Assembly (NCBI RefSeq): GCF_001590985.1
Contig: NZ_BCTX01000018.1
Coordinates: 1-64,000 of the forward strand
Length of the DNA: 64,000 bases
Direction of reading: 5' to 3'
Origin: Novosphingobium naphthalenivorans NBRC 102051
Lineage (GTDB): Bacteria; Pseudomonadota; Alphaproteobacteria; Sphingomonadales; Sphingomonadaceae
Shown: one piece after another, positions 56,319-64,000 of the stretch
Position numbering within the stretch: position 1 is the first letter of the stretch
Layout of the letters: every line of letters starts with the position of its first letter
Program-made: the position numbers and the translations under genes
Notes under the pieces: generated by a model
Seen by the model: the letters and a program-made list of their open reading frames with translations, nothing else
Databases searched by the model: none
Told to the model about the DNA's origin: nothing

Positions 56319-56687
56319 TCAGTTGCAGCTAAACTCCAACTCGCTCTCGTGATTAGTCAATGTTACAATTTTCCGACCATTAACTGATCGGTAGCGAAGG
56401 TGATCGAGGCCAATCACTTGCCACTGCCAGTCTATCAAATGCTCTTCGGAAGCATCGATCGGGCGGCTGTCGCTGATGTGCCCCTTCAGTCCATTCAACT
56501 CAATGAGCCGGGAATCCGGGTTGATTGTGAGCCAAATAGAATCGTTACGTACCCCAGAACCAACACAGATATCGCTGCAACCGGCGTGGCCACTCACTCG
56601 ACATTCGACTAAGGATTCATGGCCGATAGCTGTAATAGGCTGAGCCGAGCAGACTGCGATCATCAATAGGCTATAGAATTTTCTCAT
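56319..56687 (-). CDS. Small exported cysteine-containing protein
   Basis: A 122-residue protein with signal peptide (KFYSLLMIAVCSAQPITA). The mature part has four cysteines (29, 37, 41 and 121) and polar content, consistent with a disulfide-stabilised periplasmic domain. No family recognised. Base composition is AT-richer than surrounding core genes; with the next entry it marks a small accessory patch. Confidence 0.6.
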   Translation of the reverse strand: MRKFYSLLMIAVCSAQPITAIGHESLVECRVSGHAGCSDICVGSGVRNDSIWLTINPDSRLIELNGLKGHISDSRPIDASEEHLIDWQWQVIGLDHLRYRSVNGRKIVTLTNHESELEFSCN

Positions 56688-56911
56688 GATGACTGATCCA
56701 TTGCGCCCTCACAGTCTCCGCAATTTCATTTAACGATCCTTTAGCATTCCGTCCGCTAGCCCCGACCTTTCAGCCGCAAAGCCCGCCTAGGCAGGCGTCA
56801 AGAGCCGCCAACCGTTCAGGCGAAGGGCGGCATTTCAACATTTTAACCGGAAAGCTGCCTTTCCGGAGACGCCGACATTGCTGCCGTCCAGCTTGGTATT
56901 ATGAAGGGGGC

Positions 56912-57229
56912 ATGCTTCTAAGAAGGTCGGGCCTATTCATCCTTTGCGTTGTCGTTTTTGGTGCGTTGCTATTTGTTATTGCGCTCCCTGCGGCCGTGGG
57001 CCTGCTGAATTGGCTGACGTACAATCCTCAAGCTTGCGCAAGCTTCTCCGATAAAGACATTGTGAACTATGTAGTCAGGGACATGGATGCGGGCGGGCGG
57101 GTATGTTCCATTGATCATGCAGGTGAGTGGTCAAACGAAAACCCGGTAAACGTCCTGATCTGCGACAAACAACGGCGAACGGTGAAACGTGCCGAAGTAT
57201 ATCCGGATTGCGGACTAGAATGGCGTTAA
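56912..57229 (+). CDS. Small single-pass membrane protein with four-cysteine external domain
   Basis: A 105-residue protein: one helix (FILCVVVFGALLFVIALPAAVGLLNWL) and an external part with four cysteines (ACASF, GRVCSID, VLICDKQ, PDCGLEW). GAAGGGGGC precedes the ATG. No family recognised. The flanks (56740-56890 and 57233-57295) carry degenerate copies of a TCCGCTA-type intergenic element. Confidence 0.6.
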   Translation: MLLRRSGLFILCVVVFGALLFVIALPAAVGLLNWLTYNPQACASFSDKDIVNYVVRDMDAGGRVCSIDHAGEWSNENPVNVLICDKQRRTVKRAEVYPDCGLEWR

Positions 57230-57301
57230 GTTCGCTGTCCGCTAACCCGACTTTCTGGTCATCAGAGCCAACCAAGTGCCCTACTTATAGCGGACGATCG
57301 T

Positions 57302-58942
57302 TCAGACCGAAATCTGCGCCCCCTCATAGCACACCGTCAGGATCGCAATATCGTCCGACTGCGGCACTGCGCCCACGAAACCCCGCACGTTTTCCACCAG
57401 CCCTTCCGCGATCCGCCGTGCCGAGAATTCGGCCCGCGCTTCGGCCAGAGCCCCGGCAATCCGGCCCGTGGTATAGAGTTCGTCGTCCGCCCCTGTGGCT
57501 TCGGACACGCCATCGGTGAACAGAACCAGCGCGTCGCCCTCGCCGAGCGTGAAGTGCCCGGTCTTGTACGGCACGTCCTCGAAGACGCCGAGCGCCATGC
57601 CCTGATGCTTTTCGAGCCGCTCGACCGCGCCGCCAGCGCGCACGATGAAAGGCGCCTCATGCCCGCCGTCGCTATATTCGACCGTGCCGGTCCGCACGTC
57701 GAGAACCCCTGCGAAGATCGTCACGAACATCTCCGCCGCATTGTCGCGCGCCAGTTCGGTATTGACGCGCGCCATGATCTCGCCGGTCGATCCGCCCGTC
57801 ATCGCGTGCGCCTTGAACAGCGTGGTGGTCATGGCCATGAACAACGCGGCGGGCACGCCCTTGCCGGACACGTCGCCGACGACGAAGAACAGGCGGTTCT
57901 CGTCGATCAGGAAATAGTCGTAGAGATCGCCGCCGACCTGCTTGGCCGGTTCCAGCAGGGCGAAAACGTCAAGGTCCTTGCGGCCGGGGAACGGCGGGAA
58001 CTTGCGCGGCAGCATCCCGATCTGGATATCGCGCGCGGCGGAAAGTTCGCCCTCCACCCTCTCGCGGGCGGCGGTGGCTTCCTCCACTTCGACGAGATAG
58101 CGCTGCAGGCGGGCAATCATCCCGGCCATGGCCTCGGCCAGACTGCCCACTTCGTCGCCCCGGCTGCGGCTGATCTGCCGGACCGCCGCCATTTCGTCGG
58201 CATCGGCCTGGAAGCTGCGGTTTTCCATGTTGCGGGTGAAAGCCGTCAGCCGCACCAACGGTTCGACGATGCGCGACACCAGCAGCCAGCCGACCGCCAT
58301 CGACACCGCGAACAGGGCGATCCCGATCGCGATCGACTTGACCAGCGCATCGTGCAGCCGCTGGTCGAGCCGCGCGAGATCAATGTCCGCGCCGATCACG
58401 TGGACGCGCCCGTCGGTGCCGGTGACGGGCATGTAGATGGAGCGGAAGCGGCCGAAGGAATCGCTGTATTCGTCAAACCGCACCCGGCCATCGGCAAAGC
58501 TGCGGTAGAGCTTGGCCGGCGCGGTGTCGTAGAGCCTGAAGAACTGGGTCTGCGTGCCGCCGGCAATCTCCTTCGGCGTCGCGCTGGTCGCCACGGTCCG
58601 GATCTCCTTGCCGAACTTCATGTAGCTGTAAACGTAGATAAATCCGGATGCGTTGGCGAAGCGCGAAAGGCGCTGCTGGATCGCCTGGTACTCGCCCGGC
58701 GTGATGGAGCCGGCCCCGGCGATCTGGCGGTGATAGCCTTCCGGAATGATTTCCCGGGCCGCGTTCACGGCTGCCTGAAGTCTGCCGTCGATACCCGAAA
58801 TGATCTCGCTGCGGTCGGTGCCGTAAAGCACTGCCGTATAGATCGTTGCGGAGACCAGATTGAGGACAAGGAGCAGTAACAGCAGTTGCGGTTTGAGACC
58901 GAACCGCCTTATCCGCTGCGCTCCATCCGCACTCGCCACCAC
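57302..58942 (-). CDS. HAMP-PP2C (RsbU/SpoIIE) serine/threonine phosphatase with periplasmic sensor
   Basis: A 546-residue inner-membrane phosphatase. Helix 1 near 17-37 (LLLLLLVLNLVSATIYTAV), a periplasmic sensor to about 195 (IPEGYHRQIAG; FIYVYSYMKFGKEIRTV), helix 2 near 198-218, HAMP (IVEPLVRLTAFTRNME; GDEVGSLAEAMAGM), a coiled linker, then the PP2C domain with QVGGDLYDYF near 337, GDVSGKGVPAALFMA near 356, FTDGVSEATG and SDDIAILTV metal motifs. Such proteins dephosphorylate anti-anti-sigma STAS proteins. Divergent from the NTT-like gene with 101 bases between. No STAS or kinase gene is seen before the window end. Confidence 0.93.
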   Translation of the reverse strand: MVASADGAQRIRRFGLKPQLLLLLLVLNLVSATIYTAVLYGTDRSEIISGIDGRLQAAVNAAREIIPEGYHRQIAGAGSITPGEYQAIQQRLSRFANASGFIYVYSYMKFGKEIRTVATSATPKEIAGGTQTQFFRLYDTAPAKLYRSFADGRVRFDEYSDSFGRFRSIYMPVTGTDGRVHVIGADIDLARLDQRLHDALVKSIAIGIALFAVSMAVGWLLVSRIVEPLVRLTAFTRNMENRSFQADADEMAAVRQISRSRGDEVGSLAEAMAGMIARLQRYLVEVEEATAARERVEGELSAARDIQIGMLPRKFPPFPGRKDLDVFALLEPAKQVGGDLYDYFLIDENRLFFVVGDVSGKGVPAALFMAMTTTLFKAHAMTGGSTGEIMARVNTELARDNAAEMFVTIFAGVLDVRTGTVEYSDGGHEAPFIVRAGGAVERLEKHQGMALGVFEDVPYKTGHFTLGEGDALVLFTDGVSEATGADDELYTTGRIAGALAEARAEFSARRIAEGLVENVRGFVGAVPQSDDIAILTVCYEGAQISV

Positions 58943-59043
58943 GATGTCCCCTCTGATAACGTGATCGAAACCGAATAAGCCCTATGGCCGCGCGAGTTGC
59001 AAATTTTGATTAAAGTGCGCGCGCAAAAGAGGCGGGGAGAAAA

Positions 59044-61674
59044 TTGCTCGAATTCTTGAACCGCCTGTTTCGCGTCGAGCGCGGGGAATGGCCCAGACTG
59101 CTGCAGTTCGGACTGTTCGGATTCCTGCTGCAGACCGGCATGGGCATCGGGTTCAGTGCGGGCGATGCGGCGTTCCTCAGCCATGTCGGCGCGGACCGGC
59201 TGCCGCTGGTCTTCATGCTGACCCCGGCGGTCATGCTGCTCTACACGGCGGTATTCTCCTATCTGCTGGTGCGTTTTTCGATCGGCCGGACCGTCGATGT
59301 CACGCTGGCGGCGCTGGTGGCGGGAGGCCTCGGGTTCTGGGCGCTGATCGGCGCCGGACTGCCGCAGGCATGGCAGGCCCCGCTTTACCTCGGGCTGAAG
59401 CTCTATCTGGCGATGTGGTACATCGCGCTCTACTCGCTGTTCTGGAACTATACCGACGCCTATTTCGACATCCAGGACGCCAAGCGGATGTTCCCGCTGT
59501 TCGCCGCGTTCTGCGCGCTCGGCACGGCGACAGGCGCGCTGATCGTCAGCCTCCTCGCTGAAGCAGTGCCGGTGCAGCAGTTCTTCCTGCTGTGGGCCGC
59601 CATCGCGCTGGCGACTTTCCCGCTGGCCCGGCTGCTGCGCCGGCGCTGGCGGCAGATCGCGGAAAGCGATGCCGATCTTGAAGAACAGGACGGCAGCGCC
59701 GCTGCCCAGCTAGCGGCCGTCGGCAAGGCCTTCGGCCAGTCGCGCTACACGATGGTCTTCACGCTGACGCTGTTCGTCACCCTGCTGATGACCAACCTTG
59801 CCGAATACCAGTATTCGATGGTGCTGCAGCAAGGGCGCGGGGAGGCCGAGCTGGCCTCGCTGTTCGGCGCGCTCTACGCCGCGTCCAACCTGTTCAATCT
59901 CGTGACCTGCCTGTTCGTGTTCAACCGGCTGGTCGGACGGCTGGGCGTGCGCAACATGGCCTTCATCCAGCCGCTCACCTATTTCGCCGTGTTCGGCTGG
60001 TTCTTCCTGCAAGGCGGGACAGGCGCCGCGCTTGCGGCCTTCTTCGCCTATCACGGGGTGCTGACCTCGATCGAGTACAACAACCAGAACCTGCTGTTCA
60101 ACGCCGTGCCCTCGCGCGTGAAGCGCCCGCTGCGCACGGTGATGGAAGGCATGGCCGAACCGCTGGCGAGCCTCGTTGCGGGCGGCCTGCTGCTCTACGC
60201 GGCCAGCCACCTCGATTTGCGCGAACTGTCCGGCATCGGGATCATCGTGGGCGGCGCGCTGATCGCCGTGGTCGTGGCGCTGCGCCAGCTCTATCCCGCC
60301 GCCATGGCCGCCAATATGCGGCAGGGCTGGATGAACTTCGGCGACCGGACCTCTGCGGCTCCGCAGCTTGATCCGGAGGCCCGCGCGCTGCTGGAAACGG
60401 TCTCGGCCGGAGGCGGAGCGGCCGCGCGGCTGGCCGATGGCTTGCTCGAACCGCCCCTTTCGCACCCGCGCCCTCATGAGGGGCCGCGCAGGGTCGATGA
60501 TCTCGCCGCCCTGCTCGCCAGTGACGATCCCGGAGAGCGCCGGGGCGTGGCCGATGCCCTGTTCGCGGCGGCCACCACAGAGGACATTCACATCGTCCCG
60601 CTTCTGGCCGGCCGGCTGCCTGCACTGGAACCTGCCGAACGCCGCCGGATCATCGCCCTGCTCAGCCGCATCTGCGACAGTGAGGCGATCGGTGACCTGC
60701 TGCCGGCCGCCGCCGAACTCGCGCCGCGCGAACGCCGGGCGATCGTAGCCATGCTGGCAGGCATTGGAGAAACCGCCATTCCGCGGCTGATCGCGGGTAT
60801 GCGTAACCGGGCCCTGTCCTACCGCGCGCGCGCCATCGCCGCGCGCGCCTTGGCGGAGCTGTCCTACGCGCAGTTCGCAGCACATCTGCACCGGCTGGTC
60901 CGGGAGGAACTGCGCGAGGCGCGCAGGCTGCTGGACAGTGCAGACCTGCTCGCCATCGAAAGCCACGGCCAGACTTCGCTCGCCCTGCTGGCCCGCGCCC
61001 AGCGCGAGCGGGTGGGAGCCACGCTGGATTTCGTGCTGGAACTGCTGGCCATCGGCGGACTGCTGCCGAATTTCGACCTGCTGATCGTATCGCTGCATTC
61101 CGCCAATGCCAAAGTGCGCGGCAATGCCATCGAGGCGATCGAAAGCGGGATCGACGGGCCATTGTTCCGCCAGCTGGAGCCATTGTTGCAGCCTCACGCC
61201 CATGCGCCCCGGCCGGGAACGCCGGTGAGGGGGCTGGACGATGTCATCGACGCCGCGCTGGCCAGCGGCCAGTCGGCCGAAATGGCGCTTGCCGCGGACG
61301 TGCTCCACGGCAGGCTGGATGCCGAGGCCTTCGCAGCCCGGATGCAGGACGTGATCCGCCCCGGTATGCCCGAACTGGTCCGCGGCCACCTGCTGGCACT
61401 GATGGACCTCGACGACGGGCAGCAAGGACGCCTGCTCGACCGGCTCGCAGCGCTCGCCAGCCATCCCGAAGTGCGCGGCGCGACGCTGGAGTCCCTCCTC
61501 GTCCTTGCCGAGAAGGCCCAGGATCATCCCGCGCCCGGGGGCGCTCTCCAGGGCATGGCGGACGGACAGCCGTTCTGGATCGCCTTCCCCGCCTTGCGCA
61601 GTGTGGCCGAACGCTTCCCGGACCTCGCGCTGGTGCTTCTCAAGTCGCAGGACGAGCGCCAATATGCGGCGTAG
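59044..61674 (+). CDS. NTT/ADP-ATP-translocase-like membrane protein fused to a HEAT-type helical-repeat domain
   Basis: An 876-residue protein from a TTG (GGGGAGA upstream). Residues about 20-440 form 11-12 helices with the layout of Npt/NTT nucleotide transporters: GDAAFLSHVGADRLPLVFMLTPAVMLLYTAVFSYL, YLAMWYIALYSLFWNYTDAYFDIQDAKRMFPLFAAFCALG, NNQNLLFNAVPSRVKRPLRTVMEGMAEP. From about 470 to the end are amphipathic helix pairs (LLAGRLPALEPAERRRIIALLSRI; AAELAPRERRAIVAMLAGIGE), HEAT-like. Lys and Arg residues needed for ATP/ADP exchange are not confirmed. The helical domain faces the cytoplasm. Its stop overlaps the next gene by 11 bases. Confidence 0.8.
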   Translation: MLEFLNRLFRVERGEWPRLLQFGLFGFLLQTGMGIGFSAGDAAFLSHVGADRLPLVFMLTPAVMLLYTAVFSYLLVRFSIGRTVDVTLAALVAGGLGFWALIGAGLPQAWQAPLYLGLKLYLAMWYIALYSLFWNYTDAYFDIQDAKRMFPLFAAFCALGTATGALIVSLLAEAVPVQQFFLLWAAIALATFPLARLLRRRWRQIAESDADLEEQDGSAAAQLAAVGKAFGQSRYTMVFTLTLFVTLLMTNLAEYQYSMVLQQGRGEAELASLFGALYAASNLFNLVTCLFVFNRLVGRLGVRNMAFIQPLTYFAVFGWFFLQGGTGAALAAFFAYHGVLTSIEYNNQNLLFNAVPSRVKRPLRTVMEGMAEPLASLVAGGLLLYAASHLDLRELSGIGIIVGGALIAVVVALRQLYPAAMAANMRQGWMNFGDRTSAAPQLDPEARALLETVSAGGGAAARLADGLLEPPLSHPRPHEGPRRVDDLAALLASDDPGERRGVADALFAAATTEDIHIVPLLAGRLPALEPAERRRIIALLSRICDSEAIGDLLPAAAELAPRERRAIVAMLAGIGETAIPRLIAGMRNRALSYRARAIAARALAELSYAQFAAHLHRLVREELREARRLLDSADLLAIESHGQTSLALLARAQRERVGATLDFVLELLAIGGLLPNFDLLIVSLHSANAKVRGNAIEAIESGIDGPLFRQLEPLLQPHAHAPRPGTPVRGLDDVIDAALASGQSAEMALAADVLHGRLDAEAFAARMQDVIRPGMPELVRGHLLALMDLDDGQQGRLLDRLAALASHPEVRGATLESLLVLAEKAQDHPAPGGALQGMADGQPFWIAFPALRSVAERFPDLALVLLKSQDERQYAA

Positions 61675-62941
61675 AAACGTCCCCATCAAAGCGCTGCTGG
61701 TGCGCACCTTTCTCCCGGCGGTTGTCGTGGTCGCGGTGCTGCTGGCCGGGCTGGTCTACAACTGGCTCTACGCCTCGATCCTCGACGGTTTCGAGCGCAA
61801 GCTGGTGGCGGCCAGCACCTTGACCGGCGCGATGATCGATCCGGACGATCACGACCGCCTGATCGCGACGGTCCGCAGCGGCCAGGATGCCGCCTCCGTC
61901 GAAGCCTCCCCGGTCTATCAGCGCAATGTCCGGCCGATCCGGCGCATCCGCAAGGAACTGGGGCTGACGTATCTCTACACCCAGATTCTCGGAGGCCCCG
62001 CCGATATCCAGTATATTCTCGATGGAACCGAAGGCGCGGATCACTCCCCGCTCGGCTCCGACGACGACTTGCCGGACGAGACCGTCAGCGGCCTCAGGCG
62101 CGTGCAGGCACAGGGCGCGGTCTATGTCTCGCCCATCGAATATCAGCAGCAATGGGGCCTGCTGAAAACCGCGGCGGCGCCAGTCATGGGCGCGAATGGC
62201 CGGATCACCGCTTCGGCCGGCGCGGACGTCAATATTTCGGTCATTCAGGTGGCGACGCAGAACGCGCTGTTCCAGAGCGCGATGATCGGCCTGGGCTCAG
62301 TGCTCGCCTGCCTTCTCGTATCGCTGGTGCTGGTGCGGCGCATTGCCGTGCCGATCGAGGCGCTGACCGAAGATACCCTGCAGATCGCGGGCGGTCACAA
62401 GCCGGATAGCGGCCCCCGCCCCGGCCCGCGCGAAGTGAAGGCCTTGCGCAAGGCGCTCGACACGCTCGTCGGGGCAATGACCCGCAGCGCGCAGCTTCGC
62501 GAACAAGAGGAAGCCCGACAGGACGAAGCCGCGCGCGCCGCGATCCTGTCGGCGCAAGGGCAAGGCACTGCCGGGAAGCCGCTCATTCTCGTTTCGCAGG
62601 ACAGCCTGCTGGCGGCGTGGATCGCCAGAGAGCCGTCAGACCCGCAAACCGTTCTCGCGGCCCGGGCCATGGCGAACCTCAGCCAGAAATGCGCCGAAAA
62701 CCGGGAGCTGCGCGCGATCTGGCGCGATCTGGCCGACTGCGATCACGGCACCTGCATTGTCATTGATGGCGTGGCAGGAACCGTGGACTGCATGGGCGCC
62801 TCAGGGTGCGAGATCGCCCTGGGCGCAAGGACGCTGCACCTCGACCCCGGCGCCCGGGCCCATTTCGAGCCCGGTGAGAGCGTAACCCTGATCGCTTCGG
62901 ACCAGCCCGGCGTCCTCCTCTGGCCGCGAGGTGTGCGATGA
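61664..62941 (+). CDS. HAMP receptor with unassigned C-terminal domain
   Basis: A 425-residue membrane receptor. Start ATG at 61664 lies in the end of the preceding gene. Helix 1 (TFLPAVVVVAVLLAGLVYNWLY), a periplasmic cache-like domain (IDPDDHDRLIATVRSG; ELGLTYLYTQILGG), helix 2 (SAMIGLGSVLACLLVSLVLV), HAMP (IAVPIEALTEDTLQIAGG), a coiled segment (QLREQEEARQDEAARAA). The last 110 residues hold cysteines (KCAENREL, LADCDHGTC, VDCMGASGC) and a cyclic-nucleotide-like or cupin strand set (ALGARTLHLDPGARAHFEPGESVTLI). No kinase, cyclase or PP2C motif. ATGA overlap with the next gene. Confidence 0.75.
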   Translation: MRRRNVPIKALLVRTFLPAVVVVAVLLAGLVYNWLYASILDGFERKLVAASTLTGAMIDPDDHDRLIATVRSGQDAASVEASPVYQRNVRPIRRIRKELGLTYLYTQILGGPADIQYILDGTEGADHSPLGSDDDLPDETVSGLRRVQAQGAVYVSPIEYQQQWGLLKTAAAPVMGANGRITASAGADVNISVIQVATQNALFQSAMIGLGSVLACLLVSLVLVRRIAVPIEALTEDTLQIAGGHKPDSGPRPGPREVKALRKALDTLVGAMTRSAQLREQEEARQDEAARAAILSAQGQGTAGKPLILVSQDSLLAAWIAREPSDPQTVLAARAMANLSQKCAENRELRAIWRDLADCDHGTCIVIDGVAGTVDCMGASGCEIALGARTLHLDPGARAHFEPGESVTLIASDQPGVLLWPRGVR

Positions 62942-63339
62942 TTACGGCCCAGATCGCGGAAAGCTACCTCGCGCTGGGAAGGTGTGCGCCGTTCGACCGG
63001 CTGACCACCGCCGAACTGCTGCTTGTCGCGCGCCATGTCCATCATCGCGGCCATGCACCGGGCGAAGTCATCCTGCCCGGCGGCATGGTGGCCGAGCGGC
63101 TGGTGGTCGTGACCGGCGGATCGGCGCGGCTGGCCGGCGAGCCTGCGCCAGCAGTATTCGACGCGCCATCGGCGCTGTTCGGCCTGCCGGTGCGATGCGA
63201 CTACATCGCCGGCCCGGACGGCGCGCAAACGCTCTGTCTCTCCAAACCCCACCTGTTCACCATCGCCCGCGAATGCCCGGACTTCATCGTCGGGCTTGCC
63301 GCCTTGCGGGCGGAGCCGGGAGCCGCGGCCAGCGCATGA
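62938..63339 (+). CDS. Cyclic-nucleotide-binding-like (Crp fold) protein without HTH
   Basis: A 133-residue soluble protein: PFDRLTTAELLLVARHVHHRGHAPGEVILPGGMVAERLVVVTGGSARLAG matches the start of the cNMP-binding jelly roll, and EPAPAVFDAPSALFGLP the later strands. The phosphate-binding cassette Arg/Glu pair is not clear, so ligand binding is uncertain, and no DNA-binding domain follows. Overlaps both neighbours by ATGA, so it is translated with them and probably bound by the receptor or transporter proteins. Confidence 0.7.
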   Translation: MITAQIAESYLALGRCAPFDRLTTAELLLVARHVHHRGHAPGEVILPGGMVAERLVVVTGGSARLAGEPAPAVFDAPSALFGLPVRCDYIAGPDGAQTLCLSKPHLFTIARECPDFIVGLAALRAEPGAAASA

Positions 63340-64000
63340 CCATTCGCTCCACCATCGTCCTCTTGACCCTGCCGCTGTTTCTCGGGCTGGCGCTCGTCAA
63401 TGGCGCCCTGCTCTATTTTCAGGACCGCGCGGAACTCCGGCAGGCGCTGAACGATCAGGCGCAGGTAACGGCCGTGACCGTGGCCGAATTCATCCGCGAA
63501 ATGGACGATCCCCGGCGCGAACTGGCCAAGCCGGTCCGCAGGAAGGCCCTGGAGGCCGCCTTGCGCCACATCCGGGGCATCGACGGGCTTTACCTGCTTG
63601 CTCCGGGCAAGCCTCCCTTCCCGCTCAAGGCGAGTGCCACCGGCTGGAACCCGGCCGCTCTGCCCCCAGCCGCTCTGCCCTCCGCCGCTCTGCCCTCCGC
63701 CGCTCTGCCAATGCCGTCAAAGCCCTCCAGCTTCGCGTCCGGCAGCGGCGAAACGGGAGACCGCTGGGTCATTGCCGTGGCTCCGGCGGGCGGCAGACGC
63801 TTCGTGGCGTCCCGCTTCAGCGCCGAACCGCTCCACGAGCACATGGACGCCATCCGCCGCGACGTGCTGCTCATCATTGCCCTGCTCGGCCTGCTGGCGA
63901 CCGGGCTCGGCCTGTTCGTCGCCCGCCGGATCACCCGCGAACTGGAAGCCAACCGGCGCGAACTGACCCGAGGCGGCGACGAGCCGCCCTCTCCCGGCAC
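63336..64000 (+). CDS. Second HAMP-type membrane receptor, cut by the window end
   Basis: The frame from the ATG at 63336 stays open to the last base (221 codons seen). Helix 1 (IVLLTLPLFLGLALVNGALLYF), a periplasmic region with QAQVTAVTVAEFIREMDD, a Pro-Ala-Leu repeat, then VIAVAPAGGRRFVASRFSAEPL, helix 2 (VLLIIALLGLLATGLGLFVARRI) and the start of a HAMP region (TRELEANRRELTRGG). The catalytic or output part lies beyond the window. It is coupled to the preceding gene by ATGA. Confidence 0.8.
   Translation, partial: MTIRSTIVLLTLPLFLGLALVNGALLYFQDRAELRQALNDQAQVTAVTVAEFIREMDDPRRELAKPVRRKALEAALRHIRGIDGLYLLAPGKPPFPLKASATGWNPAALPPAALPSAALPSAALPMPSKPSSFASGSGETGDRWVIAVAPAGGRRFVASRFSAEPLHEHMDAIRRDVLLIIALLGLLATGLGLFVARRITRELEANRRELTRGGDEPPSPG
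63654..63710 (+). repeat. 15-bp tandem repeat coding PSAAL in the receptor
   Basis: Units GCCGCTCTGCCCTCC start at 63654, 63669, 63684 and 63699 (first has CCA, last is partial). They code for AALP-S/P repeats in the periplasmic loop of the HAMP receptor. Copies are nearly identical, so copy number may vary between strains. Confidence 0.85.

Overview
The window is a high-GC bacterial chromosome segment. Gene content (TonB-dependent receptor, TorF-type porin, short-form HisG, a nusB-thiL pair, single-chain methylmalonyl-CoA mutase, K+-independent proton pyrophosphatase) and the intergenic palindromes (GTCATCCCCGCG-type REP elements and a GTGTCTCGACTTCGCTCGACAC element) point to an alphaproteobacterium of the order Sphingomonadales, most likely Novosphingobium or a close relative. 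The placement is inferred from recollection of families and repeats, not from a database search.

Layout. (1) 325-11577, minus strand: a tightly packed propionyl-CoA operon read from pccB to csaA: pccB, thiolase, methylmalonyl-CoA epimerase, methylmalonyl-CoA mutase, a DUF3445 haem-type protein, metY, bioB, a 30-codon membrane micropeptide gene, pccA, csaA. It carries propionyl-CoA to succinyl-CoA and also encodes the biotin synthase that supplies the carboxylase cofactor. (2) 11730-18238, minus: ctaG-like oxidase assembly factor, glutathione reductase, a surface S8 protease with a Pro-Thr linker, pgi. (3) 18387-24265: lepB-rnc-era-GDSL hydrolase, recR on the opposite strand, fmt-truA. (4) 24266-28120: an accessory stretch with dispersed repeats, an HTH protein ending in heptapeptide repeats, an AT-richer DNA methyltransferase joined to a probable nuclease domain, and cobS. 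(5) 28170-31896: an HxlR regulator divergent from three glutathione transferases, an SRPBCC protein and a GFA protein, with a twin operator between them. (6) 32197-34729: three exported proteins of lower GC, the middle one an M48 metalloprotease, behind a perfect 19-bp palindrome. (7) 35020-44964: J-domain protein, bolA, DUF2332 protein, hisG-hisD-nusB-thiL, hppA with its terminator, and a CelD-type acetyltransferase/cupin pair. (8) 44994-52277: uvrC, a TonB receptor with a duplicated two-cysteine insert, infA-maf-RNase E/G-yacG and tRNA-Phe. (9) 52384-57229: LysR/YeiH pair, TorF-type porin, a cyclase-like protein and two small cysteine-containing proteins. (10) 57302-64000: a PP2C (RsbU/SpoIIE) phosphatase divergent from a nucleotide-transporter-like membrane protein fused to helical repeats, a HAMP receptor, a cyclic-nucleotide-binding-like protein and a second HAMP-type receptor cut by the window end.

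The best candidates for undescribed biology are the block at 57302-64000, which looks like a signalling system built around an NTT-type membrane protein; the 30-residue membrane peptide gene inside the propionate operon; the duplicated Cys module in the TonB receptor; the methyltransferase-nuclease fusion next to the repeat-tailed HTH protein; and the palindrome-controlled trio of exported proteins.
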